In this document: positions 36,301 through 48,535 of the stretch, one piece after another
Layout of the letters: each line of letters begins with the position of its first letter
How positions within the stretch are numbered: position 1 is the stretch's first letter
Assembly: GCA_021186555.1 (NCBI GenBank)
Contig: JAJKFL010000005.1
Coordinates: 39,509,135-39,573,134 of the forward strand
Direction of reading: 5' to 3'
Source of the DNA: Reticulitermes speratus
Lineage: Eukaryota; Arthropoda; Insecta; Blattodea; Rhinotermitidae
Length of the DNA: 64,000 bases
Program-made: the position numbers and the translations under genes
The notes under the pieces: model-generated
Told to the model about the DNA's origin: nothing
The model's input: the letters and a program-made list of their open reading frames with translations, nothing else
Database searches by the model: none

Positions 36301-38768
36301 TTGTGGCGGGCACGACAGGTGATGGCGCTTTTCTGGCCACTTTTCCTTCGGAAGGCGTGAGCTCATTCACTGCGGTGACGGACACGACATTTGAGGGCGC
36401 TCTTCTGGCCTTTGTTCCTTCGGCCGGAGTGGGTTTATTCACTGTGGTTTCGTGCACGACAAGTAAGGGCTCTGGTCTTGCCAGTGTTCGACTGGCCGTC
36501 GTCGGCTCAGTCACTGTGGTGGCGAGCACGATATGTGAGGGCGCTGGTCTCGCCTCTGTTCGTCTGGCCGTCGTGGGATCAGTCACTGTTGGCGGGCACG
36601 AATGTTGAGGACTCTGCTCTGGCCACTGTTATTCTGGCAGGCGTTGGCTCTGTCACTGTGGTGGCGTGTAATACAGGTGAGGGCGCTGGTTTGGCCTCTG
36701 TTCGTCCGGCCGTCGTTGGCTCAGTTACTGTTGGCGGGAACGAAAGTTAAGTTATCTGGTTTGGTCTCTGTTCGTATGGCTTCGTGGGCTCAGTCACTGT
36801 GGTGGCGGGCCCGTCATATGACGGCGCTGGTCTGGCCTCTGTTCGTCCCGCCGTCGTGGGCTCAGCTACTGTTGGAGGGAACGAAAGTTAAGTTCTCTGG
36901 TTTGGTCTCTGTTCGTTTGGCGTCGTGGGCTCAGTCACTGTGGTGGCGAGCCCGTCATATGACGGCGCTTGTCTGGCTTCTGTTCTTCTGACCGGAGTAG
37001 GCTCATTCAATTTTGTGGTGGGAGCGACATGTGAGGGAGCTGGCCTGACCTTTGTTCCTTCGTCGAGGTTGGACTCAATCACTGTGGTGGCGGTCACGAC
37101 AATTGAGGGCGCTATTGTTGACTCTGTTCACCTGGCTATCGTGGGTTCAGTCACGTTGGTGGTGGGCACGACAGGAGAGGGCGTTGTTCTCTCCTCTCTT
37201 CCTTCGGCCGGCGTGTTCTCTGGCACTGTGGTGTCGGGCACGACACGTGTGGGCGCTTGCCTGGCCTCTGATTCTTCGGCCGGCGTGGGCTCAGTCAATG
37301 TAGTGGCGGGCACGACAGGTGAGGGAGCTTGTCTGACCTCTGCTCCTTCAGCCTGGGTGGGCTCATTCAATGTAGTGGCGGGCACAATGTATGAGGTCGC
37401 TGGTCAGGCCTCTGTTCCTTCGACCGACGTGGGCTCAATCAATTTGGTGGCGGGCACGACAGGTGAGGGCGCGTGTCTGGCTTCTGTTCCTTCGGCCTGC
37501 GTGGGCTCAGTGACTGTGGTGGCGGGCACGACATGTGAGAGCGCTGGTCTGTTGTCTGTTCTATCTGCCGGCGTGGGCTCAGTAACTGTGGTGACGGGAA
37601 CGACAGGTGAGGGCGCTTGTCTGGCCTCTGTTTGTCTGGCCGTCGTTGGCTCAGTCACTGTAGTGGCGTGCACGACAAGTGAGGGCGCTGGTCTGGCCTC
37701 TGTTTCTTCGGCCGGCGTAGTCTCAGTCACTGTGGTGTCGGGCACGACATGTGAGGGCGCTTGTCTGACCTGTGATCCTTCGGATGGCGTGGACTCATTC
37801 AATGTTGTGGCTCGCAAGACATTGAAGGAACTGGGCTGACCTTTCTTTCTTTGTCCGGCTTGTTCTCAGTCACTGTGGTGGCGGGCACGACAAGTGAGGC
37901 CGCTTTTCCTGCCTTTTTTTGTCAAACCGTCGTTGGCTCAGTTACTGTAGTGGCGTTCACGACAAGTGAGTGTGCTGTACTGGCCTCTGTTCCATCGGCC
38001 GGCGTGGGATCAGTCAATTTGGTGTCTGGCACGACAGGTGAGTGCGCCTGTCTGTCCTCTGATCCTTCAAACGTCGTGGGCTCATTCAATGTTGTGGCGC
38101 GCAAGACAGGTGACGGAGCTGGTCTGGCGTCTGTTCCTTCGGCCGAAGTTGGCTCACTCACTGTGGTGGCGGGCACGAAAGTAGAGGACGTTGTTCTTTC
38201 TTCTGTTCCTTCGGCCGGGTGGGCTCTGTCACTGTGTGTCGGGCACGACAGGTGAGGGCGCTTGTCTGGCCTCTGATCCTTCGGCCGGCGTGGGCTCTGT
38301 TACTGTGGTGGCGGGCCCTACAGGTGACGGCGCTGTTCTGGCCTCTGTTTGCTTCGGCCGGCGTGGGCTCTGTCACTGTTGTGGCGCGCACGACATGTGA
38401 GGCAGCTGATCTGGCGTGTGCTCCTTCAACCGGCGTGGTCTCAGTCAATGTAGAGGCGGGCACTATAGTGAGGGCGCTTGTCTGTCCTCTCTTCCTTCGA
38501 CCGACTTGGGCTCAGTCACTGTGGTGGCGGGCACGACAGGTGTGGGCGCTTGTCTGGCTTCTGTTTTTTCGGCCGGCGTGGGCTCATCACTGTGGTTGCG
38601 GACACGACAGGGGGGGGGGCGCTGGTGTGGCCTCTGTTTGTGTGGTCGTCGTGGGCTCAGTCACTGTGGAGGCGGGCACGAGAGATGAGGTCTGTGTCCT
38701 GGCCTTTGTTTGTCTGGCCGACGTGGGCCCATTGACTGTGGTGGCGGGTACGACAAGTTAGTTCGCTG
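30361..38768. repeat. 72-bp minisatellite, array 2 (about 117 units)
   Basis: Continuation of array 1 after the LTR element. Units are more diverged and contain many 1-2-bp indels, so every reading frame breaks repeatedly, especially at 33100-34100 and 38180-38700. A 10-G run sits at 38610-38619. The block 35757-37839 is duplicated at 41894-43617. Confidence 0.95.
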
Positions 38769-39177
38769 AAGAAGAAGTGCAAGAAGAAAGCTGATAGCCT
38801 GTTTAAATTGTGCAAGGAATCAACTTAGATCAGTAGTAGCATTCCTCACAGGACATGCCCCTGTGATGAAGCACTTGAACATAATCGGCCCCTTCGAAGA
38901 TTATCCGACCTGCAGATTTTGTGGATTGGTGACTGAAACTGTGCACCATATTATTTGTGGTTGCAAGGCACTGGCTAGACAACGATATAAGCTCTTTGGG
39001 ATGATGTTCGCTGAACCAATCGATATAAGCTTGGCTCCACTAAAAACCTGTCTCTTTATTAGTATCACAGGGCTAATGAACCAATGCTGAAAGAAAGACT
39101 AAGGGTGAGCACAATAAGCCTAAAGGCTGCGGTGCATCCGGAGCGAATGCCGACGGGCCATAGTAAGAAGAAAAGAA
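38769..39177 (+). mobile_element. 5'-truncated non-LTR retrotransposon 3' end inside the array
   Basis: Plus-strand frame 38863-39090 (earlier homologous sequence starts near 38775 but contains a stop) ends with PTCRFCGLVTETVHHIICGC. This C-x2-C-x8-H-x4-C zinc motif is found at the C-terminus of insect non-LTR polyproteins of the Jockey/I/R1 group. KALARQRYKLFG and a short C-terminal tail follow. The 3' UTR contains 39109-39140, which matches the 3' end of the SINE at 58883-58914 at 30 of 32 bases. The 72-bp array resumes at 39178. Confidence 0.82.
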
Positions 39178-42100
39178 GAGGGCGCTGGGTTGGCCTCTGT
39201 TCGTCTGGCCGGCGTGGGCTCATTTAGCGTGGTTGTGGGCACGACAGGTGGTGGCGCTGAACTCGTCTCTTTTCCTTCGCCTGCTTGGTCTCAGTCACTG
39301 TTGTGGCGGATGCGACATGTGAAGGCGCTGGTCTGGCCAATTTCCTTCTGCTGCGTGGGCTCAGATACTGTGGTGGCGAGCACGACAGGTGAGGGAGCTG
39401 GTGTGGCCTCTGTTCGTCTGGCCTGCTAAGGCTCAGTCACTGTGGTGGCGGGAATGACAGGTGAGGTCGCTGGTCTGTCGACTGTTCGTCTGGCCGTCGT
39501 TGGTTCAGTCAATGTGGTGGCGAGCACTAGAGGTGAGGGCGCCGGTCTGGCCTCTATTCGTCTCGCCTGCGTGGCCTCTGTCACTGTAGTGGCTGGCACG
39601 ACAGGTGAGGGCGCTGGTCTGGCCTCTGTTCCTTCGGCCGTCGTGGGTAAAGTCACTGTGGTGGCGGGACACGACATGTGAAGTGCTGGTCTGACATCTG
39701 TTCGTCTGGACCGCGTAAGGTCAATTAATGTGGTGGCGGGCACGACAGGTGAGATCCGTTTTTCTGGCCTCTGTTTGTCTGGCCGTCTTGGCTCTAGTCA
39801 CTTTCGTGGCGGCACGACAAATGAGGGCGATGCTCTGGCCGGCGTAGCTAAGATATTGTGGTGGCATTCACGACAGTTGAGGCTTGGTCTGCCTCTGTTC
39901 TTACTGTGAGGCCTGGTTAGCATGTGGATGTGGCACGACAGTGTGGAGTGCTGTTCTGGCCTCTGTTCGTCTGGCCGTCGTTGGCTCAGTAACTGTGTGT
40001 GCGCGCACATACAGGTGAGGGCGATAGTCTGGGCTGCCCTCTGTTTTTCTTGCCTGCGTGGGCTCTGTCACAGTGGTAGCGCGCACGACAGTTGAGTTCG
40101 CTTGTCTGGCCACTGTTCCTTTTGCCGGCGTGGACTCAGTCACTTTGGTGGCGGACACCAAAGTTGGGGGCGATGGTCTGGCATCTTTTCGTCTGACCGT
40201 CGTGGGCTCAATTACTGTGGTGTTGGGCACGACATGTGAGGGCGCTTGTCTTGCCTCTGTTTGTCAGGCCGACGTTGGCTCAGTTTTTGTGGTGGCGGGC
40301 ACTATAAATATGGGCGCTGCTCTGGCCTCTTTTCGTATGGTCGGCGTGGGCTCAATCACTGTGGTGGCGGGCACAACAGGTGTGTGTGCTGGTCTTTCCT
40401 CTGTTCGTCTGGCCGGCGTTGGCTCATTGAATGTGGTGGGGGGCACGATAGGTGAAGACGTTGTTCTGGTCTCTGTTCCCTCGGCCGGCGTGCTCAGATA
40501 CTGTGGTGGCGGTCACGAAGGTGGGGGCGCTGGTCTGGCCTCAGTTCCTTCAGCCGGCGTGGGCTCATTCCCTGTGTTGGCGGGCACGACAGGTGAGGGA
40601 GCTGGTGTTGCCTCTTTTCCTCTGGTCGGCGTGGGCTCATTCACTGTAGTGGAGGGCACGACAGTGAGGGCTCTGTTCTGGTCTTTGATGGTCTGGCCAA
40701 CGTGGGCTTATTGTCTGTTGTGGCGTGCACAACAATTGATGGCGCTAGTCTAGCCGACGTGGGCTGTGTCACTGTGGTGGCGGGCACGCAAGTGAGGGCG
40801 CTGGATTGGCCTCTGTTCGTCTGGCCGGCTTGGGCTAATTTACTGTGGTTGTGGAAACGACAGGTGGTGCCGCTGATCTCGCATTTTCCTTCGGCCTGTT
40901 TGGTCTCAGTCACTTTGGTGGCGGACACGACATGTGACGGCTCTGGTCTGGCTTCTTTTCCTACTGCCGGCGTGGACTCAGATACTGTTGTGGCGGGCAC
41001 GACATGTGAGGTCGCTGGTGTGGCCTCTGTTCGTCTGGTCTGCTTGGGCTCAGTCACTGTGGTGGCGGGCACGACAGGTGAGGGCGCTGGTCCTGCCTCT
41101 GTTTGTCTGGCCGTCGTTGGCTCAGTCACTGTGGTGGCGGGCACTAAAAATGAGGGCGCTGCTCTGGACACTTTTCGTCTGGTCGGCGTGGGCTCAATCA
41201 CTTTGGTGGCAGGCACGACACGTGAGGGCGCTGTTATGGCCTCTGTTCGTCTGGTCGGCTTGGGGTCAGTCACTGTGGTGGCGGGCACGACAGGTGTGGG
41301 TGCTTGTCTGTACTCTGTTCGTCTGGCCGCCGTTGGCTCTTTGACTCTATTGGCGGGCACGATAGGTGTAGGCGCTGTTCTGGTCTCTGTTCCTTCGGCC
41401 GGCGTGGGCTCATTCATTGTGTTGGCGGGCACGACAGGTGAGTGCGCTGGTCTGGCCTCTGTCACTTCGGCTGGCGTTGGCTCATTGACTGTGGTGGCGG
41501 GACCGATAGGTGAGGGCGCTGGTCCGGACTCTGTTCTTCGGCAGGCGTGTACTCAATCACTGGTGGCGGACACGACAGGTGAGGGCGCTGGTCTGGCCTT
41601 TGTTCGTCTGGCCGGCGTGGGCCCAGTCAAGATTGTGGCGGGCACGATTGTGGCGGGCACGACAGGTGAGGGCGCTGGTCTGGCCTATGTTCGTCTGGCT
41701 GGCGTGGGCTCAGTCACTGTGGTGGCGGGCACGACAAGTGAGGGCGCTGGCCTGGCATGTGTTCCTTTGGCCAGCGAGGGATCAGTCACTGTGGGGGCGG
41801 GCACGATAAGTGAGGGCACTTTTCTGGCCTCTGTTCCTTCGGCCGGCGTGGACTCAGTCACTGTGGTGAAGGGCACGACAGATTAGGGCTCTTGTATGTC
41901 TTCAGATCCTTCGGCCGGCGTGGGCTCAATCACTGTGTTGGCGGGCACTACAGGTGACGGCGCTGTTCTGGCTTTTGTTTCTTCTGCCGTCGTGGGCTCA
42001 GTCACTGTTGTGGCGCGTACGACATGTGAGGGAGGTGGTCTGGACTCTGCACCTTCGGCCAGCGTGGGCTCAGTCAATGTAGTGGCGGTAATGGTAGCTG

Positions 42101-45100
42101 AGGGCGCTGGTCTGGCCTCTGTTCCTTCGACTGACTTGGGCTCTGTCACTGTGGAGGCGGGCTAGATAGGTGAGGGCGCTTGTCTGGCTTCTGTTTTTTC
42201 GGCCGACGTGGGCTCAGTCACTGTGGTGGCGGGCACGACATGTCATGGCGCTTGTTTGTCCTCTGTTCGTATGGCCTTCGTTGGCTCAGTCACTGTAGTG
42301 GCGATGACGACAGGAGAGGGCGCTGGTCTGTACTCTGTTCGTCTGGCCGTCGTGGGCTAAGTCACTGGTAGCGTGCACGAAAGGTGAGTTCTCTGGATTG
42401 GCCTCTGTTCGTCTGGCCGGCTTTGGCTCAGTCACTGTTGTGGCGGGCACGACAGGTGATGGCGCTTTTCTGGCCACTTTTCCTTCGGCCGGCGTGAGCT
42501 CATTCACTGCGGTGACGGACACGACATTTGAGGGCGCTCTTCTGGCCTTAGTTCCTTCGGCCGGATTGGGCTTATTCACTGTGGTTTCGTGCACGACAGG
42601 TAAGGGCTCTGGTCTTGCCAGTGTTCGTCTGGCCGTCGTCGGCTCAGTCACTGTGGCGCCGAGCACGACAGGTGAGGGCGCTGGTCTCGCCTGTGTTCGT
42701 CTGGCCGTCGTGGGATCAGTCACTGTTGGCGGGCATGAATGTTGAGGACTCTGCTCTGGCCACTGTTATTCTGGCAGGCGTGGGCTCTGTCACTGTGGTG
42801 GCGGGTACGACAGGTGAGGGCGCTGGTCTGGCCTCTGTTCGTCCGGCCGTCGTTGGCTCAGTTACTGTTGGCGGGAACGAAAGTTAAGTTATCTGGTTTG
42901 GTGTCTGTTCGTATGGCTTCGTGGGCTCAGTCACTGTGGTGGCGGGCCCGTCATATGACAGCGCTGGTCTGGCCTCTGTTCTATCCCGCCGTCGTGGGCT
43001 CAGTTACTGTTGGCGGGAACGAAAGTTAATTTCTCTGGTTTGGTCTCTGTTCGTTTGGCTTCGTGGGCTCAGTCACTGTGGTGGCGGGCCCGTCATATGA
43101 CGGCGCTGGTCTGGCTTCTGTTCTTTTGGCCGTCGTAGGTTCGTTCACTTTTGTGGTGGGAGCGACATGTGAGGGCGCTGGCCTGACCTTTGTTCCTTCG
43201 TCGAGGTTGGACTCAATCACTGTGGTGGCGGGCACGACAATTGAGGGCGCTATTGTGGACTCTGTTCGTCTGGCTATCGTGGGTTCAGTCACTTTGGTGG
43301 TGGGCACGACAGGAGAGGGCGTTGTTCTCTCCTCCTTTCCTTCGGCCGGCGTGTTCTCTGGCACTGTGGTGTCGGGCACGACACGTGTGGGCGCTTGTCT
43401 GGCCTCTGATCTTTCGGCCGTCGTTGGCTCAGTCACTGTAGTGGCGTGCACGACAAGTGAGGGCGCTGGTCTGGCCTCTGTTTTTTCGGCTGGCGTAGTC
43501 TCAGTCACTGTGGTGTCGGGCACGACATGTGAGGGCGCTTGTCTGACCTCTGATCCTTCGGATGGCGTGGACTCATTCAATGTTGTGGCTCGCAAGACAT
43601 TGAAGGAACTGGGCTGACCTTTCTTCTTTCGTCCGGCTTGGTCTCAGTCACTGTAGTGGCGTGCACGACAAGTGAGGGCGCTGGTCTGTCCTCTGTTCCT
43701 TCAGCCGGCGTGTGCTCAGTCACTGTGGTTGCGGGCACGACAGGTGATGGCGCTTGTCTGGCCTCTGTTCTTCTGGCCTTCATTGGCTCAATGAATGTGC
43801 TGGTCGGCACGACAGCTGAGTGTGCTGATGTGGCCTCTGTTCGTCTCGCATCTTGGTTTCAGTCACTGTGGTGGCGGGCACGACAGTTGAGGGCGCTTGT
43901 CTGGCCTCTGTTCCTTCAGCCGGCGTGGGCTCAGTCACTTTGGTGGCGGACACGAAAGTTGGGGCGCATGGTCTGGCCTCTTTCGTCTGACCGTCGTGGG
44001 CTCAATTTCTGTGGTGTTGGGCACGACATGTGAGGGCGCTTGTGTTGCCTCTGTTTGTCTGGACGTCGTTGGCTCAGTTTTTGGGGTGGCGGGCACTATA
44101 AATGAGGGCGCTGCTCTGGCCTCTCTTCGTATGGTCGGCGTGGGCTCAATCACTGTGGTGGCCGGCACGACAGTTTTGTGTGCTGGTCTTTCCTCTGTTC
44201 GTCTGGCCGGCGTTGGCTCATTGACTGTGGTGGCGGGCACGATAGGTGAAGACGTTGTTCTGGTCTCTGTTCCTTCGGCCGGCGTTGGCTCATTGACTGT
44301 GGTGGCGGGCACGACAAGTGAGGGCGCTGCTTTGGCCTCTGTTCCTTCGGCCGGCGTGGGCTCAATTACTGTGGTGGCGGGCACGAAAATTGAGGGCGCT
44401 GGTCTGTTCTCTGTTCGTCTGGCCGTCGTTGGTCAGTCACTGTGGTGGCGGGCACGACAGATGAAGGCGCTTGTCCTTGCCTGTTGTTCGTCTGGCCGGC
44501 GTGGGCTCAGATACTGTGGTGGCGGTCACGACAGGTGGGGGCGCTGGTCTGGCCTCAGTTCCTTCAGCCGGCGTGGGCTCATTCCCTGTGTTGGCGGGCA
44601 CGACAGGTGAGGGTGCTGGTGTTGCCTCTTTTTCTCTGGTCGGCGTGGGCTCATTCACTGTAGTGGAGGGCACGACACGTGAGGGCTTTTTTCTGATCTT
44701 TGTTGGTCTGGCCAACGTGGGCTTATTGTCTGTGGTGGCGTCACAACAATTGATGGCGCTGGTCTAGCCGACGTGGGCTCTGTCACTGTGGTGGCGGACA
44801 CGCAAGTGAGGGCGCTGGATTGGCCTCTGTTCGTCTGGCCGGCGTGGGCTCATTTACTGTGGTTGTGGAAACGACAGGTGGTGCCGCTGATCTCGCCTCT
44901 TTTCCTTCGGCCAGTTTGGTCTCAGTCACTTTGGTGCCGGACACGACATGTGACGGCGCTGGTCTGGCCTCTTTTCTTACTGCCGGCGTGGACTCAGATA
45001 CTGTTGTGGAGGGCACGACATGTGAGGTCGCTGGTGTGGCCTCTTTTCGTCTGGTCTGCTTGGGCTCAGTCACTGTGGTGGCGGGAATGACAGGTGAGGG

Positions 45101-45324
45101 CGCTGGTCTGTCGTCTGTTCGTCTGACCGTCGTTGTCTCAGTCACTGTGGTGGCGGGCACTAGAGGTGAAGGCGCTGGTCTGGCCTCTGTTCCTTCGGCC
45201 TTCGTGGGCTCAGTCACTGTGGTGGCGGACACGACAGGTGGATCGCTGGTCTGACCTCTGCTCGTCTGACCGTCGTTGGCTCAATTACTGTGGTGGCGGG
45301 CACGACAGGTGAGGGCGCTGTTCT
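39178..45324. repeat. 72-bp minisatellite, array 3 (about 85 units)
   Basis: Same unit, diverged, with indels (worst at 39650-40010). Contains the second copy of the duplicated block (41894-43617) and internal repeats of groups of units, for example 40500-40900 versus 44510-44900. Confidence 0.95.
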
Positions 45325-46293
45325 TCTTCTTATTAGTATTATTATTATTATTTATTTACTGCAATTGGGTTTTCACCCGGTGGCAGTAGTCCTTACACTA
45401 GTACACACAATACAAATGGACACATAAATATACTAAAATAACAATACAAAACAAACTGTATACAATTACAAAACAAAATACATACAGTAAATACAAGTAC
45501 AGCACATTAGAACACCGTACAGACATTACAAAAACATCCACACCTTGAAAAAGCATCCACTCCTTACAAAAGCATCCACACCTTACAAAAAAAACCATAC
45601 CTTACAAATACATCCCACCTTACAAAAACACCCATACACATACAAACAAAATACATACAGTAAATACAAGTACACATATTAGAAGAACCTCGTTCACACC
45701 TTACAAAAACACTCATGCACATACAAACAAAATACATACAGTAAATACAAGTACACATATTAGAACACCGTACACACCTTACAAAAACACCCATACACAT
45801 ACAAAACAAAATACATACAGTAAATACAAGTACACACATTACAAAAACATCCGCATCTTACAAAAGCATCCACTCCTTACAAAAGCATCCACACCTTACA
45901 AAAACATCCACACCTTACAAATACATCCACACCTTACAAAAACACCCATACACATACAAAACAAAATACATACAGTAAATACAAATACACATATTAGAAA
46001 ACCGTACGCACCTTACTAAAACACCCTTACACATACAAAAAAAATACATACAGTAAACAATATTACATACAGTAAACAAAATACATACAGTAAATACAAG
46101 TACACATATTAGAACACCGTACACACATTACAAAAACATCCACAACTTACAAATCATCCACACCTTACAAAAGCATCCACACCTTACAAAAACACCCATA
46201 CACAGTACAGAAAAAAAAACACCAAGCACATTACAAAAAACACCCACACATTAATTAATTTCAGTGCGTTAGAATATCCTCAGTATATGTTCT
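45319..46293 (-). mobile_element. AC-rich retroposed insert with 78-80-bp tandem units
   Basis: Inserted in the array with a possible 6-bp duplication TGTTCT (45319-45324 and 46288-46293). Read on the minus strand it ends GGACTACTGCCACCGGGTGA, AAACCCAATTGCAG, then an (AAT)n tail, like the 3' end of a LINE or SINE. The interior is a minisatellite: a ~79-bp unit (TACATACAGTAAATACAAGT...) mixed with ~20-bp ACAAAAACATCCACACCTT units. Cys/Phe/Val-rich minus-strand frames are by-products. Confidence 0.7.
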
Positions 46294-48535
46294 GGCCTCT
46301 GTTTGTCTGGTCGTCATTGGCTCAGTCTCTGTGGTGGCGGGCACGACAAAAGAGGGCACTGCTCTGGCCGGCGTGGGCTTAGACATTGTTGTGGCTGTCA
46401 CGACAGTTGAGGTCTCTGGTCTTGCCTCTGTTCGTCTGGTAGGCGTGGTTTCAGCCACTGTGGAAGTGGGCACGACAAGTGTGGGTGCTGTTCTGGCCTC
46501 TGTTCTTCTGGCCGGCGTGTGCTCATTGACTGTGTTGTCGGGCACTACAGATGAGGGCGCTGTTCTGGCCTCTGTTCCTTCGGCAGGCGTGGGCTCAGTC
46601 ACTATGGTGGCGGGCACTACATTTGAGGGCGCTTGTCTGCCCTCTGTTGTTCTGGCCTGCGTGGGCTCTGTCACTGTTGGATCGGGCACGACATTTTAGG
46701 TCGCTGGTCCGTCCTCTGTTCCTTTTGCCAGCGTGGGCTCAGTCACTGTGTTGGCGGACACGATAGGTGGGGCGCTGGTCTGGCTTCTGTTCTTCTGACC
46801 GTCGTGGACTCAATTACTGTGGTGGCGGGCACGACAGGTGAGGGCGCTGGTCCTGCCTCTGTTTGTCTGGCCGTCGTTGGCTCAGTCACTGTGGTGGCGG
46901 GCACTAAAAATGAGGGCGCTGCTCTGGACACTGTTCGTCTGGTCGGCGTGGGCTCAATCACTTTGGTGGCAGGCACGACATGTGAGGGCGCTGGTCTGGC
47001 CTCTGTTCGTCTGGTCGGCTTGGGTTCAGTCACTGTGGTGGCGGGCACGACAGGTGTGGGTGCTTGTCTGTACTCTGTTCGTCTGGCCGCCGTTGGCTCT
47101 TTGACTCTGTTGGCGGGCACGATAGGTGTAGGCGCTGTTCTGGTCTCTGTTCCTTCGGCCGGCGTTGGCTCATTGACTGTGGTGGCGGGCACGACAAGTG
47201 AGGGCGCTGCTTTGGCCTCTGTTCCTTCGGCCGGCGTGGGCTCAATTACTGTGGTGGCGGGCACGAAAATTGAGGGCGCTGGTCTGTTCTCTGTTCGTCT
47301 GGCCGTCGTTGGTCAGTCACTGTGGTGGCGGGCACGACAGATGAAGGCGCTTGTCCTTGCCTGTGTTCGTCTGGCCGGCGTGGGCTCAGTCACTGTGGTG
47401 GTGGGCCCGACATGTTTAGGCGCTGGTCTCTCCTCTGTTCGTCTGGCCGGCGTTCGTTCAAGCAATGTGGTGGTGGGTACGACAGGTGAATTTGCTTGTC
47501 TGGCCTCTCTTCGTCTGGCCGGTATGGGCTCATTGACTGTGGTGGCGTGCAAGACAGGTGAGGGCGCTAGTCTGGCCTCTGTTCCTTCGGCCGGCGAGGC
47601 TCAGTCACTGTGGTGGCGGGCACGACAGGTGTTGGCGCTTGTCTGGCCTCTTTTCGTCTGGCCGGCGTTGGCTCAGTCACTGTGTTGGCGGGCACTACAG
47701 GTGAGGGCGCTGTTCCGTCCTGTGTTCTTTCGGCACGCGTGGGCTCAGTCACTGTTGTTGCTGGCACGACAGATGAGGGCTCTGTTCTGGCCGGCGTGGG
47801 CTCATTGACTTTGTTGCCGGGCACGACATGTGAGGGCGCTGGTCTGGCCTCTGTTCTTTCGGCCGGCGTGGGCTCAGTCACTGTGGTGGCGTACACGACA
47901 GGTGGGGGCGCTTGTATTGCCTCTGTTCGTCTGACCGGCGTGGGCTCAATTCCTATGGTGGCGGGCACGACATGTGAGGGCGCTGTTCTGGGCTCTGTTC
48001 TTCTGTCCGTCTTTGGCTCAGTCACTGTGGTGGCGGGACCGATAGGTGAGGGCGCTGGTCCGTACTCTGTTCTTCGGCAGGCGTGTACTCAATCACTGTT
48101 GGCGGACACGACAGGTGAGGGCGCTTGTCTGGCCTCTGTTCGTCTGGCCGGCGTGGGCCCAGTCACGGTTTTGGCGGGCACGACAGGTGAGGGCGCTGGT
48201 CTGGCCTCTGTTCGTCTGGCTGGCGTGGGCTCAGTCACTGTGGTGGCGGGAACGACAGGTGAGGGCGCTGGCCTGGCATCTGTTCCTTTGGCCAGCGTGG
48301 GATCAGTCACTGTGGGGCGGGCACGATAGGTGAGGGCACTTTTCTGGCCTCTGTTCCTTCGGACGGCGTGGGCTCAGTCAGTGTGGTGGTGGGCACGACA
48401 GGTGAGGGCGATGGTCTGGCCTCTGTTAATCTGGCCGTATTTGGCTCAGTGACTGTGGTGGCGGGCACGACTCGTGAGGGCGCTGGTGTGGCCTCTGTTC
48501 GCCTGACCGTCATGGGTTCAGTCACTGTGGTGACC
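46288..48535. repeat. 72-bp minisatellite, array 4 (about 31 units)
   Basis: Last part of the array. 46838 onward matches 41078 onward at an offset of 5760 bp, exactly 80 units, and the stretch near 48013-48350 matches 41493-41850. It ends in GTGACCCCCCAGTCG. Confidence 0.95.

Noticed and set aside
45398..46124. Cys/Val/Phe-rich minus-strand frames
   Set aside because: They follow the ~79-bp AC-rich minisatellite and have no domain.
26301..48535. CRISPR array
   Set aside because: Units are contiguous with no unique spacers, the repeat is 72 bp and the context is an animal genome.
26301..48535. Centromeric satellite
   Set aside because: The array is long but the unit is short and GC-rich, no CENP-B box was seen, and a host gene lies within ~15 kb. 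No positive evidence.
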